NCBI GenBank assembly: GCA_016278615.1
Contig: JADQBM010000039.1
Span: forward strand, 1-45,417
Length of the DNA stretch: 45,417 nucleotides
Source: Clostridia bacterium
GTDB taxonomy: Bacteria; Bacillota; Clostridia; Peptostreptococcales; JAAYPU01
Reading direction: 5' to 3'
Shown here: positions 25,860 through 38,364 of the stretch, piece by piece
How positions within the stretch are numbered: the first letter of the stretch is position 1
Layout of the letters: each line of letters begins with the position of its first letter
The notes under the pieces: generated by a model
Databases searched by the model: none
Told to the model about the DNA's origin: nothing
Seen by the model: only the letters and a program-made list of their open reading frames with translations
Translations under genes and position numbers: made by a program

Positions 25860-26993
25860 ATGTCTAAATTAAACAAAATAAAAGTACTTACGATATTTGG
25901 GACCAGACCAGAAGCAATTAAAATGGCACCCTTGGTCAACAAACTGAATCAAGAAGATTGTATAGAGGCGTATGTTTGTGTCACAGCACAACATAGGGAA
26001 ATGTTGGACCAGGTTCTTGAACTTTTTAATATCATTCCAGATTTCGATTTAAATATCATGAAGAAAAATCAGACACTAACACAGATCACCTCAAAAGTTT
26101 TAGAGGGTTTAGAGGATGTAATAAAAAAAGTCCAGCCTCAAATCATATTGGTTCACGGGGATACTACAACCACTTTTGCAGGGGCATTGGCTGCTTTTTA
26201 CCACCAGGTCAAGGTGGGGCATGTAGAGGCTGGGTTAAGAACACATAATAAATATTCTCCTTTTCCGGAAGAAATGAACAGAACCTTGACTGGTCATATG
26301 GCAGATTTTCATTTTACACCCACCCTTCGAAACAAAGAAAATTTAATTAATGAAGGAATCCATAAAGATAGGATATTTTTGACAGGCAATACGGTTATAG
26401 ATGCCTTGATAGAAACTTCCAAGAAAGAATACGATTTTAGGGATTCTTCCCTAAAAGAGATTGACTTTGAAAAGCATAGAATTATAACGGTTACTTGTCA
26501 TAGGAGGGAAAATTTAGGGGAATACATGCATAATATTTTTTATGCTTTAAAAGATATTGTAGAAATGTTTTCTGATATTGAAATTGTTTTTCCTGTACAT
26601 CTCAATCCAAAAGTAAGAAGCGTTGCTGCAGAAGTATTAGGGGATATAGAACGTATACACCTGATCGAACCTTTGGAATATCAGCCATTTGTAAAATTAA
26701 TGGCACAATCCTATCTTATTATTACGGATTCGGGAGGACTTCAAGAAGAAGCACCAGCCCTAGGCAAGCCTGTATTGGTTGTGAGAAAAGAAACAGAAAG
26801 ACCTGAGGCCATTGAGGCGGGAACGGTTAAGCTTGTAGGTGTTGAGCGGAAAGATATTGCTAAAATGGCTGGAGAATTACTCAATGATTCAAGTGCCTAT
26901 AAAGCCATGGCACAGGCGGTTAATCCATATGGGGATGGAACCGCATCGGATAGAATTGTTCGAATTATAAAAGAACAGTTTGACATATCATAA
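25860..26993 (+). CDS. wecB: UDP-N-acetylglucosamine 2-epimerase
   Basis: This 377-residue non-hydrolysing epimerase interconverts UDP-GlcNAc and UDP-ManNAc (WecB/MnaA). Motifs are IFGTRPEAIKMAPL, HGDTTTTFAGAL, HVEAGLRTHNKYSPFPEE and TDSGGLQEEAPALGKPVLVVR. The start is the ATG five bases after AGGAGGA; a longer frame overlapping the previous gene was rejected. It forms an operon with the transferase upstream and ends before a terminator. Confidence 0.97.
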   Translation: MSKLNKIKVLTIFGTRPEAIKMAPLVNKLNQEDCIEAYVCVTAQHREMLDQVLELFNIIPDFDLNIMKKNQTLTQITSKVLEGLEDVIKKVQPQIILVHGDTTTTFAGALAAFYHQVKVGHVEAGLRTHNKYSPFPEEMNRTLTGHMADFHFTPTLRNKENLINEGIHKDRIFLTGNTVIDALIETSKKEYDFRDSSLKEIDFEKHRIITVTCHRRENLGEYMHNIFYALKDIVEMFSDIEIVFPVHLNPKVRSVAAEVLGDIERIHLIEPLEYQPFVKLMAQSYLIITDSGGLQEEAPALGKPVLVVRKETERPEAIEAGTVKLVGVERKDIAKMAGELLNDSSAYKAMAQAVNPYGDGTASDRIVRIIKEQFDIS

Positions 26994-27022
26994 AAACCTA
27001 AGAAATAAATATTCTTTAATAT

Positions 27023-27050
27023 AAGGAGAATCTTAAGAGACTCCTTTTTT
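27023..27050 (+). terminator. terminator after wecB
   Basis: AAGGAG/CTCCTT stem (27023-27028 with 27041-27046), inner pairing in AATCTTAAGAGA, then TTTTTT. Confidence 0.7.
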
Positions 27051-27081
27051 AATAATAGGAAATATCAATTTTCTATTATTA

Positions 27082-27359
27082 AAAAGGGGGAAGTGCAGAG
27101 GGGAAGCCCCTTTGAAGCCCTAGCAGTAATCTCTGATTACGTAGCAGGTCTCATACAGAAACTCTCCAATCATTGATTGGTAAAGAGTTTTTCAGTTGCC
27201 GGTTAAGGAGGGTGCTCAGACTGTGAAGCAGTCGCCGAAGGGAACCATAGCCTTTTTACCCCAAGCTTGCTTGGCTAGGTAAAACGGACAGCAGGGAGCG
27301 TAGCGAGTCGGAGGTGAAGCCGTTGGGTTCCATAGCGGAGTGGCGAAGCCACTTTTTTT
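27082..27359 (+). ncRNA. candidate structured RNA ending in a terminator
   Basis: This GC-richer island lies in an AT-rich 550-base gap. It contains a GGGG-AAG-CCCC hairpin, the 84-base repeat (27114-27197), GACTG-TGAAG-CAGTC (about 27218-27232) and paired TTTTACC/GGTAAAA. A long-range pairing GGGAACC (about 27240) / GGTTCC (about 27326) encloses several small stems. The end is a perfect AGTGGC-GAA-GCCACT terminator with TTTTTTT (27339-27359). The class is unknown; it may be a small RNA, a leader before the atp promoter, or an assembly of repeats. Confidence 0.4.
27114..27197 (+). repeat. 84-base structured repeat, copy 2
   Basis: It differs from 16649-16732 at about six of 84 positions, mostly in loops. 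The hairpins GTAATC-TCT-GATTAC and CTCTCCAATC...GATTGGTAAAGAG are preserved. The two copies are 10 kb apart in the same orientation. Confidence 0.8.
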
Positions 27360-27470
27360 ATTATTGTATTTTTTTCAGAACAGAGATGTATGAATTGTTG
27401 AACAATTCTTTCTATTTCAACAAATTATTTAAGAGTGAAAACCTTATAAAATAAAAAACCATCAGAAATC

Positions 27471-27500
27471 TTTACTTTTGTTGGTTCTTAGAGATATAAT
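27471..27500 (+). promoter_or_regulatory. probable atp operon promoter
   Basis: TTTACT (27471-27476), an 18-base spacer and a perfect TATAAT (27495-27500) lie about 44 bases before atpZ. Confidence 0.5.
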
Positions 27501-27543
27501 AACAATATTATAGATTTTTATTTCTGTTTGAAAGGAATGAAAG

Positions 27544-27783
27544 ATGTCAGATAATCGGTTTTCAATCTATAAAGGGCTTGCGCTTCTGACGCATATGGGA
27601 ATACTTATGATCCTACCTATTTTTGCAGGAGTTTACTTAGGAGGGTTACTAGACACTAAATTCAATACGGGAAATATTTTTCTAATTGTGCTCATTATAT
27701 TAGGTGTCATGGTTGGATTTAACAACATATATAAAACAGTGATGAAAGATATAAAGAAAGACAACAAGAAAGATAAAAAATAA
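27544..27783 (+). CDS. atpZ: AtpZ/AtpI-family small membrane protein
   Basis: This 79-residue protein with two membrane helices (about 12-30 and 44-64) and the motif GVYLGGLLD is typical of AtpZ, the first gene of many clostridial and bacillar atp operons. It and AtpI are thought to help ion supply or rotor assembly. The C-terminus is a run of lysines. AAGGAATGAAAG precedes the ATG. Confidence 0.85.
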   Translation: MSDNRFSIYKGLALLTHMGILMILPIFAGVYLGGLLDTKFNTGNIFLIVLIILGVMVGFNNIYKTVMKDIKKDNKKDKK

Positions 27784-27807
27784 TGATTCATATTATAGGA
27801 GTATGAA

Positions 27808-28206
27808 ATGGGCGAAACATTTAAGTTAAGAATAAAGGTATATAAATATACCTTAATATTGACCTGCCTCATATCGGGGATTGCAGTATTTGTTATTCGT
27901 GAATATGTGCCTTTTATTTATGGGCTTGTGTTTGGCACACTTATTGCATCATTAAACTTTACTTTACTAGCTAAGACTTTAGAGCGCGCAGCAAAAATGA
28001 CGCCAGAAAGGGCCAAGGGGTATGCCACCTCCAGATACTTTATAAGGTATATGATTTATGGCATTGTTTTGTATATTTCTGTTGTTGCAGATTATATAAA
28101 TATCATTGGGACGATTGTTGGATTATTAGTTATTAAAATAGTTATACTAATATTGCATGCATTTAATGATAAGGCTTATTATAAAAGAATTTTTAGAATA
28201 CGATAA
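27808..28206 (+). CDS. atpI: ATP synthase subunit I
   Basis: This 132-residue membrane protein has four hydrophobic segments and the GLVFGTLIASLNFTLLA motif of AtpI, a chaperone for c-ring assembly in Na+ ATP synthases such as those of Propionigenium and Acetobacterium. Correct ring assembly may matter here because two very different c subunits are encoded. TATAGGAGT lies before the ATG. A 183-base gap with a candidate RNA element separates it from atpB. Confidence 0.88.
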   Translation: MGETFKLRIKVYKYTLILTCLISGIAVFVIREYVPFIYGLVFGTLIASLNFTLLAKTLERAAKMTPERAKGYATSRYFIRYMIYGIVLYISVVADYINIIGTIVGLLVIKIVILILHAFNDKAYYKRIFRIR

Positions 28207-28227
28207 CATTTTTTTAAGATTTAAGAC

Positions 28228-28256
28228 TTATAATTTAATTATGTGTTAAATTATAA
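28228..28256 (+). terminator. hairpin after atpI, possible attenuator or processing site
   Basis: A perfect 11-bp AT-only stem TTATAATTTAA/TTAAATTATAA has a 7-base loop. No T run follows, so full termination is doubtful. Confidence 0.4.
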
Positions 28257-28261
28257 ACAGA

Positions 28262-28318
28262 GTTCTTGGCTTCAGGTGGAGTTTTCACCCTTAACGGAAC
28301 AGAAGACTACCCCTGGAT
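28262..28318 (+). promoter_or_regulatory. candidate cis-regulatory RNA before atpB
   Basis: This GC-rich island of about 55 bases has GGTG/CACC pairing (28275-28278 with 28286-28289), outer CAGG/CCTG (28273-28276 or neighbours with 28312-28315) and a purine-rich single-stranded GGAACAGAAGAC segment. It interrupts an otherwise tightly spaced operon just where the membrane sector begins. Na+-sensing riboswitches (the former DUF1646 motif) are known upstream of Na+-driven ATP synthase genes; membership here is a guess. Confidence 0.35.
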
Positions 28319-28389
28319 AAATGAATTTAATTTTGTATGTTATAGGTAAAACCATAACAATAAATTTTAGCACGGAAAGGAGGGTTACA

Positions 28390-29088
28390 ATGGAAACAGA
28401 ATTTGGACCTAAAGTTATTTTCGAACTTCCTGGTGAAATATTCATTACAGAAACAGTTGTAAATACTTGGATTATCATGATTATTCTTATTATAGGTTCA
28501 TTGATTTTAGTTCGCAATTTTGAGAAAACACCCAAACGCGTTCAAAATGCAGTAGAAACTATAGTGGATATGATTTATAAGCTTACAGAACAAGGAATGG
28601 GAAAAGATAAATTAGGCTTTGCACCTTACATAGGTACACTTTTCATTTTTTTGATTGTTGCTAACCTATGGGGATTGACAGGATTCAGAGCACCAACTGC
28701 CGATACAAATACGACATTTGCATTAGCCATCATTACATTTATCATGATTCATTTTTTTGGAATAAGATCAAAAGGCGTTCTAAAGTATTTGAAAGGATTT
28801 ACAGAGCCTGTACCTTTCATGCTGCCTCTTAATATCATCAGTGAATTGGCCACACCCATATCTTTGGCTTTTCGTTTATTTGGGAATATCATAGGTGGAC
28901 TTATTATTATGAGTCTATTATACGGTGCACTTGCAGGCTTAAGTGTAAAACTTGGAATACCTATTCCTATTTTCGAGGTGGGAATTCCTGCAGCATTTCA
29001 TATGTATTTTGATATTTTTGCAGGGGTCCTTCAGTCATTTATATTTGTTATGCTGACGATGGTATTTGTTTCCATGGCAATGGATTAA
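28390..29088 (+). CDS. atpB: ATP synthase F0 subunit a
   Basis: This 232-residue stator protein forms the ion half-channels. The essential arginine lies in ISLAFRLFGNIIGG, about residue 169, in the penultimate long helix; about five to six membrane helices are visible. The chosen ATG has AAGGAGG eight bases upstream; a frame starting at 28321 overlaps the leader. Co-encoded with c subunits of Na+ type. Confidence 0.96.
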   Translation: METEFGPKVIFELPGEIFITETVVNTWIIMIILIIGSLILVRNFEKTPKRVQNAVETIVDMIYKLTEQGMGKDKLGFAPYIGTLFIFLIVANLWGLTGFRAPTADTNTTFALAIITFIMIHFFGIRSKGVLKYLKGFTEPVPFMLPLNIISELATPISLAFRLFGNIIGGLIIMSLLYGALAGLSVKLGIPIPIFEVGIPAAFHMYFDIFAGVLQSFIFVMLTMVFVSMAMD

Positions 29089-29094
29089 ATATGA

Positions 29095-30171
<1,077 letters not shown>

Positions 30172-30182
30172 AATCTATCTAA

Positions 30183-30473
<291 letters not shown>

Positions 30474-30509
30474 TTAATTTTCTAAAACGGGGAAAGGAGG
30501 CGGTATTTT

Positions 30510-31022
30510 ATGGCAGTATATACCGGACTTGTTAATTTTGGTTGGACATTTTTCTTTCAAATTGCCAATACAATTATTATATTTCTAGTATTAAAGAAAA
30601 TCCTTTTTAAGCCTGTAAGAGAATTTATGACGGCACGTCAAAAAGGAATAGAAGATACAATCAATGAAGCAGATTCCATTCATAATAATGCTATGGCATT
30701 AAAAGCTGAGTATGAAACAAAACTAAGTCAAGTCAAAGAAGAAGGTCGTGAAATCATCAAAGACGCAAGGCATAAGGCTGATGAACAAGCCAGAGAAATT
30801 ATAAAAGAGTCTCAAGAGAAAGCATCTATGATGATTAATCATGCAGAAAATGAAATCAAAAGAGAAAATGTTAAGGCCATGAATGAGCTTAAAGATGAAA
30901 TTACTTCACTTGCTTTTATGACTGCAGAAAAGATTTTAAAGAAGAAGCTGAGTGAAAAAGATCATAATGAACTAATCAAGGAATTTGTTGAAGAGGTAGG
31001 GGAAACTGAATGGCAGAGTTAG
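30510..31022 (+). CDS. atpF: ATP synthase F0 subunit b
   Basis: This 170-residue peripheral stalk subunit has an N-terminal membrane helix (about 8-30) followed by a long charged helix with heptad-like pattern for dimerisation and a C-terminal delta-binding part. AAAGGAGGCGG lies before the ATG. The last codons overlap the start of atpH by 13 bases. Confidence 0.96.
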   Translation: MAVYTGLVNFGWTFFFQIANTIIIFLVLKKILFKPVREFMTARQKGIEDTINEADSIHNNAMALKAEYETKLSQVKEEGREIIKDARHKADEQAREIIKESQEKASMMINHAENEIKRENVKAMNELKDEITSLAFMTAEKILKKKLSEKDHNELIKEFVEEVGETEWQS

Positions 31023-31552
31023 TTGCACTTACCTATGGCAAAGCTTTATTTGAAGTAGCACAACAGTTAAATTCAGTTGACCTTTTCCTTGATCAAATCA
31101 ATTTCATCAAAAGCGTTTTTAAGAATGAACAAGATTTTTATGAATTGTATAAATCTCCAAGAATCAATAAATTAGATAAAAAGAATCTATTAAAAAAAAT
31201 ATTTAAAGATAAAATCAGCAAGGAAGTCTTAAATTTCTTATTCATATTATTAGATAAGAAAAGGCCCCATTCTTTTATTGAGATTTCAAAAGAGTTTATT
31301 AGGCTTGCAAATCAGTATAAGAATATTGAAGAGGGCATTGTCTATTCCGCTGTAAAGCTCTCGGATAATCAAATGGAGCTTCTGGAAAAAAGATTTTCAG
31401 AGATTACAGGCAAAGGAATTAAATTACAGGCCATTCAGGACCCTTCATTAATTGGAGGGGTAAAAGTTAAAATAGGTGATAAGGTTGTAGATGCTTCTAT
31501 AAAGAACCAGCTTAAAAACCTTAAATACACCGTCGATACCATAATAGTTTAG
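31010..31552 (+). CDS. atpH: ATP synthase F1 subunit delta
   Basis: This 180-residue OSCP/delta subunit joins the b stalk to the top of F1. The N-terminal helical bundle (ALTYGKALFEVAQQL) and the C-terminal signature IQDPSLIGGVKVKIGDKVVDASIKNQL are present, with the last residues matching the usual end of the family. The overlap with atpF implies translational coupling. Confidence 0.95.
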   Translation: MAELVALTYGKALFEVAQQLNSVDLFLDQINFIKSVFKNEQDFYELYKSPRINKLDKKNLLKKIFKDKISKEVLNFLFILLDKKRPHSFIEISKEFIRLANQYKNIEEGIVYSAVKLSDNQMELLEKRFSEITGKGIKLQAIQDPSLIGGVKVKIGDKVVDASIKNQLKNLKYTVDTIIV

Positions 31553-31558
31553 CGATAG

Positions 31559-33088
<1,530 letters not shown>

Positions 33089-33117
33089 CTGTTTCCTCAG
33101 CAAACGGAGGTGAGTAG

Positions 33118-33996
33118 ATGGCAGGAAAAGGACGCGAGATAAAGCGTAGGATAAAGAGTGTCAACAGCACGAAACAAATTACAAAGGCAATGGAACTTGT
33201 GTCTTCTGCTAAGTTACGAAGAGCAAGAGAACGATTAAATAAAACAAAACCCTACTTTGATACCGTTAAGAAAACAATCAATGAAATTCTCGCAGATTCA
33301 GAAAATATTAAGAGCATCTATTTTGAAGGTGAGAAAGAAATAAAAAGAAGTTGTTTTATTGTTATAACAGCGGACAGAGGACTTTGTGGGGGTTATAATA
33401 CCAATGCCATTAAGGCATCTTTGCTAAGTATGCGTGATAAAGAAGATATATCGGTCATTGCTATAGGGCAAAAAGGCCGAGATTACTTTAAGAGAAGAGG
33501 ATATAATTTAGATGGTGAATATACCAATATCCTTGAAACCATATCCTTTAAAGATGCAAAGGAAATCGGCGCTTTGGTCATGCAGCTTTATAAGCAGGAA
33601 ATGATAGACGAAGTATACTTGGTTTATACAAGTTTTTTAAGCACGATTTCACATAAAGCAGAGTGTATCAGGCTGCTTCCTCTTACAGAAATAGAGGAAA
33701 CAGGACAAGAAAAGCAAGAAAAGGGAGATGCAGTTTTTGAATATATTTCTTATGAACCCTCTCCTAGCGCACTGTTTGATTATTTGGTACCTCAATACGT
33801 GGAAAGCTTGATATTTGGAGGACTTGTAGAGTCTGCCGCCAGTGAACAAGGGGCACGACGTATTGCAATGGAAAACGCAACAGATAATGCAATTGAAATG
33901 ATTGATAAATTAACATTGAATTATAACAGAGCGCGTCAAGCGGCAATCACCCAAGAAATAGCTGAAATAGTGGGTGGGGCTGAAGCATTGAAATAG
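33118..33996 (+). CDS. atpG: ATP synthase F1 subunit gamma
   Basis: This 292-residue central shaft has the N-terminal helix IKRRIKSVNSTKQITKAMELVSS-type coiled coil, ITADRGLCGGYN in the globular part and the C-terminal coiled-coil ASEQGARRIAMENATDNA...YNRARQAAITQEI. The C-terminal LSKE/DELSEEM motif for rotation is present as QEIAEIVGGAEAL. GGAGGTGAG precedes the ATG. Confidence 0.97.
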   Translation: MAGKGREIKRRIKSVNSTKQITKAMELVSSAKLRRARERLNKTKPYFDTVKKTINEILADSENIKSIYFEGEKEIKRSCFIVITADRGLCGGYNTNAIKASLLSMRDKEDISVIAIGQKGRDYFKRRGYNLDGEYTNILETISFKDAKEIGALVMQLYKQEMIDEVYLVYTSFLSTISHKAECIRLLPLTEIEETGQEKQEKGDAVFEYISYEPSPSALFDYLVPQYVESLIFGGLVESAASEQGARRIAMENATDNAIEMIDKLTLNYNRARQAAITQEIAEIVGGAEALK

Positions 33997-35406
<1,410 letters not shown>

Positions 35407-35436
35407 TTTACGGATTTTACACCGGGAGGTGATATT

Positions 35437-35853
35437 TTGGCCCAGACTTTTCATCTTGAAATTGTGACTCCAGAAAGGTCTTTCTATAATGGTGAGGCAG
35501 AGATGGTTGTTGTTCGAACGGTTCAAGGAGATGTTGCTTTTATGGCAGATCATATGTGGACCGTGACACCTTTAGCCACTGGTTTATTGAAGATAAAAGA
35601 TAAAAAAGGAATAAAAAAGGCAACCTGCTCAGGTGGATTTATTCATGTGAAAGAAGGCAAGGCAATTATTGTTACAAACTCAGCCGAATGGCCTGAAGAG
35701 ATAGATCTTGATCGTGCAATTGAAGCGAAGGAACGAGCAGAAAAAAATTTGAAATCTTCGGATTCTAATATTAACGTTGAAAGAGCGAAAGTAGCAATGT
35801 TTAGAGCCCTTAACAGGATTCGAGTAAAAGAAGAATTAATGAATAATAAATAA
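35437..35853 (+). CDS. atpC: ATP synthase F1 subunit epsilon
   Basis: This 138-residue subunit has an N-terminal beta sandwich (FHLEIVTPERSFYNGEAEMV) and C-terminal helical hairpin (about 90-135, LDRAIEAKERAEKNL) that can inhibit hydrolysis. In the usual GD-GE-LGVLP-type loop it has GDVAFMADHMWTVTPL. It starts at TTG eight bases after GGGAGG. It ends the atp operon; a terminator follows at once. Confidence 0.96.
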   Translation: MAQTFHLEIVTPERSFYNGEAEMVVVRTVQGDVAFMADHMWTVTPLATGLLKIKDKKGIKKATCSGGFIHVKEGKAIIVTNSAEWPEEIDLDRAIEAKERAEKNLKSSDSNINVERAKVAMFRALNRIRVKEELMNNK

Positions 35854-35857
35854 AACA

Positions 35858-35890
35858 AAGATAAGGTCCTTGAGGCCTTATCTTATTTTA
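35858..35890 (+). terminator. terminator of the atp operon
   Basis: AAGATAAGG/CCTTATCTT (35858-35866 with 35876-35884) with TCCTTGAGG between, then ATTTTA. It starts five bases after the atpC stop. Confidence 0.85.
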
Positions 35891-35899
35891 AACAGCTTT

Positions 35900-35928
35900 T
35901 TTCAAAATTTTTCATATTATGATATAAT
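35900..35928 (+). promoter_or_regulatory. promoter of the DUF2791 ATPase gene
   Basis: TTTCAA, a 17-base spacer and perfect TATAAT (35923-35928) lie 29 bases before the ATG. Confidence 0.55.
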
Positions 35929-35957
35929 GAAATGGATTTCTTATTTTGGAGGGAAGT

Positions 35958-37211
35958 ATGAGTTTAACAGAACAAACTCTTCAGCATATCATAAATGCAC
36001 TAAAAAATGGCGTTGTCCCACAGTATGGAATAGAATATTTATGTGTTGGTAGAGAGAAACAATTGGAAGAGATTTCAAGAGGTTTTAATTTAGCAAAAGA
36101 TGGTAGTGGTGTGGTGAAGTTTGTAAGTGGCGAGTACGGATCTGGAAAATCTTTCTTTATGAAGAGAATAAAACTTGAAGCCTTAAGAAATAATTTTGTT
36201 GTATCTTCAATAAAAATCAATCAAGGTTTTCGCTTCAATCACTTACAACATTTGTATTACAACATCATGCATAATTTATCGATTCTTGAAAAAGGAGAAA
36301 CAGCTACAAGCATAGAAGATATCTTTGACCGATGGATTAGTAAAATTAAGAAAATGCCATATGGACAAGCTTCATGTGAGATTAAAGAAATTTTATATAA
36401 TCTCGAAAAGTATAATGCCTCATTTGCAAGAGCGGTCACATTTTATATTCGTGCCCGAATAAATGAAGACAAGGAACTGGCAGGGACCATAGCCTCTTGG
36501 ATTGCAAGTGAGAGTAACATACCGCATCAACTAAAGGCTAAGTTTGAAGTCATAGGTGATATTAATAAAATAAATGCTTTAGATTTTTTAAAGGCATTTA
36601 TTTATCTTGTTAAATATATGGGTTATGAGGGAATTGTAATATTGGTGGATGAAGTAGAACTTATAATGAACGAAAGGATCGATATACGATCTAAAGCTTA
36701 TGAAAACATTCGATATATCATAGATGAGTGTTCAATGGGCGAGCTAAAAAATACCCTGTTTGTGTTTGCAGCGACTAATGATTTGTTAAACGATACAGAA
36801 AAAGGCATCCCCTCTTATCAGGCACTCTTTCAAAGATTAGGGAATCCCGTTGATAAGAATAATGCTGCCTTATCAGATATTCGTCAACCCATTCTAAAAT
36901 TACCTGATTTATCAGATGAAGATTTCATTAAGATTACAAAAAATATATTTGAAATATATAATAAGATATACAACATTGATTTAAAAATTTCCATAGAATC
37001 CATTACCAATTGGGCATTATATATGTATAAAGAAGTAGAACCCCAAATGAAAAAAGTGAATCTAAGAAAGTTCGTAATGAAGGTCGTGGAAGTTTTTGAT
37101 ATTATTGAACAACATCCGGATATTACAATATTACGGTCAGAACTTAAAAAAATAGAAAAAGACGGCGTCCCTTATTTTAAAGCCGCACTGAAAGTGACAA
37201 AGGGGAATTAA
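35958..37211 (+). CDS. DUF2791/BrxD-like P-loop ATPase, orphan
   Basis: This 417-residue ATPase is of the DUF2791 family, whose best known members are the BrxD ATPases of BREX phage-defence systems. The N-terminus reads VPQYGIEYLCVGREKQLEE, then Walker A GEYGSGKS (58-65), NNFVVSSIKIN, and Walker B VILVDEVEL near 228, followed by a sensor-like FVFAATNDLL. No methyltransferase, PglZ phosphatase, helicase or other BREX gene is nearby; only yueI follows, beyond a satellite array. A chromosomal, non-defence role is therefore possible. GGAGGG precedes the ATG by four to five bases; an in-frame TTG inside the ribosome site was rejected. Confidence 0.82.
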   Translation: MSLTEQTLQHIINALKNGVVPQYGIEYLCVGREKQLEEISRGFNLAKDGSGVVKFVSGEYGSGKSFFMKRIKLEALRNNFVVSSIKINQGFRFNHLQHLYYNIMHNLSILEKGETATSIEDIFDRWISKIKKMPYGQASCEIKEILYNLEKYNASFARAVTFYIRARINEDKELAGTIASWIASESNIPHQLKAKFEVIGDINKINALDFLKAFIYLVKYMGYEGIVILVDEVELIMNERIDIRSKAYENIRYIIDECSMGELKNTLFVFAATNDLLNDTEKGIPSYQALFQRLGNPVDKNNAALSDIRQPILKLPDLSDEDFIKITKNIFEIYNKIYNIDLKISIESITNWALYMYKEVEPQMKKVNLRKFVMKVVEVFDIIEQHPDITILRSELKKIEKDGVPYFKAALKVTKGN

Positions 37212-37512
37212 GTGGAAGTGGAAGTTTAAGAATAAGTGTAAGAATAAGTGTAAGTTGAAGTATAAGTATAAGCATAAGTGGAAGTGGAAGTGGAAGTGTA
37301 AGTATAAGTCTGTAGGGGCTGGTCCTGTGCCTGCCCGATAAAATGCAAGTTGAAGCATAAGTGTAAGTTGAAGTTTAGGTGTTATGGTAGATTTTGTTTA
37401 CAAAATCTTCTATTTGAACTTAACCTACTCCGAAGGAGTCCACTTAAACTTCAGTTTCAAAAACTTAACCTACTCCGAAGGAGTCCATTTAAACTCAAGC
37501 TTCCAAGATAAC
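37212..37512. repeat. hexamer satellite with hairpin repeats after the DUF2791 gene
   Basis: A long run of AAGTGT/AAGTTT/AAGTGG units (37212-37310) starts at the stop codon. It is followed by a GTAGGGGCTGG hairpin repeat (37312-37337), more hexamers, a GATTTTGT-TT-ACAAAATC hairpin near 37391-37408, and two CTACTCCGAAGGAGTC blocks (about 37426-37452 and 37471-37497). Confidence 0.8.
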
Positions 37513-37532
37513 AGATACCGATTGGAGAAAGC

Positions 37533-37907
37533 ATGAATAATAAAGATCAATTAGAAGAATATATAAAATATGGGGTATCGGGAGTGCCTGTTCTTAAAAG
37601 AGAAGAAAAGAAAAAGTTTTTAGGAGAATTTAAAGAAAGAGTGATTTTGGCAATTGAAAATCAGTATTTAAAAAATAATGAATGCTTTGAGAAAATTGAA
37701 GAGGTTATTCAGAAAAAGAGTGTTAATAAAATCATTGTCAATTCAAGCCTCAACAGCCAACTCCGAGGCAAATGCATGAAGCTGGCAAAACAGTATCACA
37801 AAGATTTTAAATTAATAAATGGCGAGACCACAATGGCTATTATCTTAGCCTCAAATACGGCCCAAGAGGTCGAGGAAATATATTTTATAGGCGAGGATAA
37901 GGGATAA
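37533..37907 (+). CDS. yueI: YueI-family (DUF1694) protein
   Basis: This 124-residue protein matches the DUF1694/YueI family of Firmicutes: KYGVSGVPVLKREEKKKFLGEFKERV at the N-terminus, a central variable helix, then an alpha/beta part resembling ribosomal protein L7Ae-like folds (IIVNSSLNSQLRGKCMKLA). The function is unknown. ATTGGAGAAAGC lies before the ATG. The stop codon is part of the following GATAAG array. Confidence 0.8.
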   Translation: MNNKDQLEEYIKYGVSGVPVLKREEKKKFLGEFKERVILAIENQYLKNNECFEKIEEVIQKKSVNKIIVNSSLNSQLRGKCMKLAKQYHKDFKLINGETTMAIILASNTAQEVEEIYFIGEDKG

Positions 37908-38300
37908 GAAATGAGAGATAAGAGATAACAGATAACAGATAAGAGTTGAGGATGATTTTGTTAACACAAAATCTCCATTATAAAATAAAAATAACCAGTG
38001 TAGGGACGACCCTTGCGGTTGTCCTTGCCAGGTCGTAGGGGCTGGTCCTGTGCCTGCCCGAGCAAGATGCAGGTGACAGGAGATAGAGATTAGGGATAAG
38101 AAATGAGAGATAACAGATAATAGATAAGAGATAATAGTTGAGGATGATTTTGTTACACAAAATCTCCATTTTACAATAACCTGAATGAGGTTTTATATAA
38201 ATAGCTAAGTTTTGCTCCAGTAAAACTCTCCATAACTATTATCTATTATCTGTTATCTCTTATCTATCTTACGTTATCTCTTATCTATCTTACGCAAAGA
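37903..38300. repeat. GATAAYA-arm elements: half copy, nested hairpin repeats, full copy
   Basis: A half copy (37903-37996: GATAACA arm, GATTTTGTTAACACAAAATC hairpin, TCCATTATAAAA) is directly repeated as a full copy (about 38088-38293: arm, GATTTTGTTACACAAAATC-type hairpin, TTATATAAATA, GTTTTGC...GTAAAAC hairpin, TTATCT arm). Between them lie two GTAGGG hairpin repeats, 38000-38029 and 38035-38060. There is no gene in this 430-base gap. Confidence 0.8.
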
Positions 38301-38315
38301 AAAAAGTGATTTTCA

Positions 38316-38344
38316 TTGACATAAGAAAAGATGTTGTATAAAAT
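38316..38344 (+). promoter_or_regulatory. promoter of the metG leader
   Basis: Consensus TTGACA (38316-38321), a 17-base spacer and TAAAAT (38339-38344), just upstream of the T-box leader. Confidence 0.75.
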
Positions 38345-38364
38345 CAATATAAAATTAAATACCA

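Noticed and set aside
35958-37211. BREX or other phage-defence island
   Set aside because: Only the BrxD-like ATPase is present; surrounding genes are housekeeping and no methyltransferase, PglZ or helicase was found.
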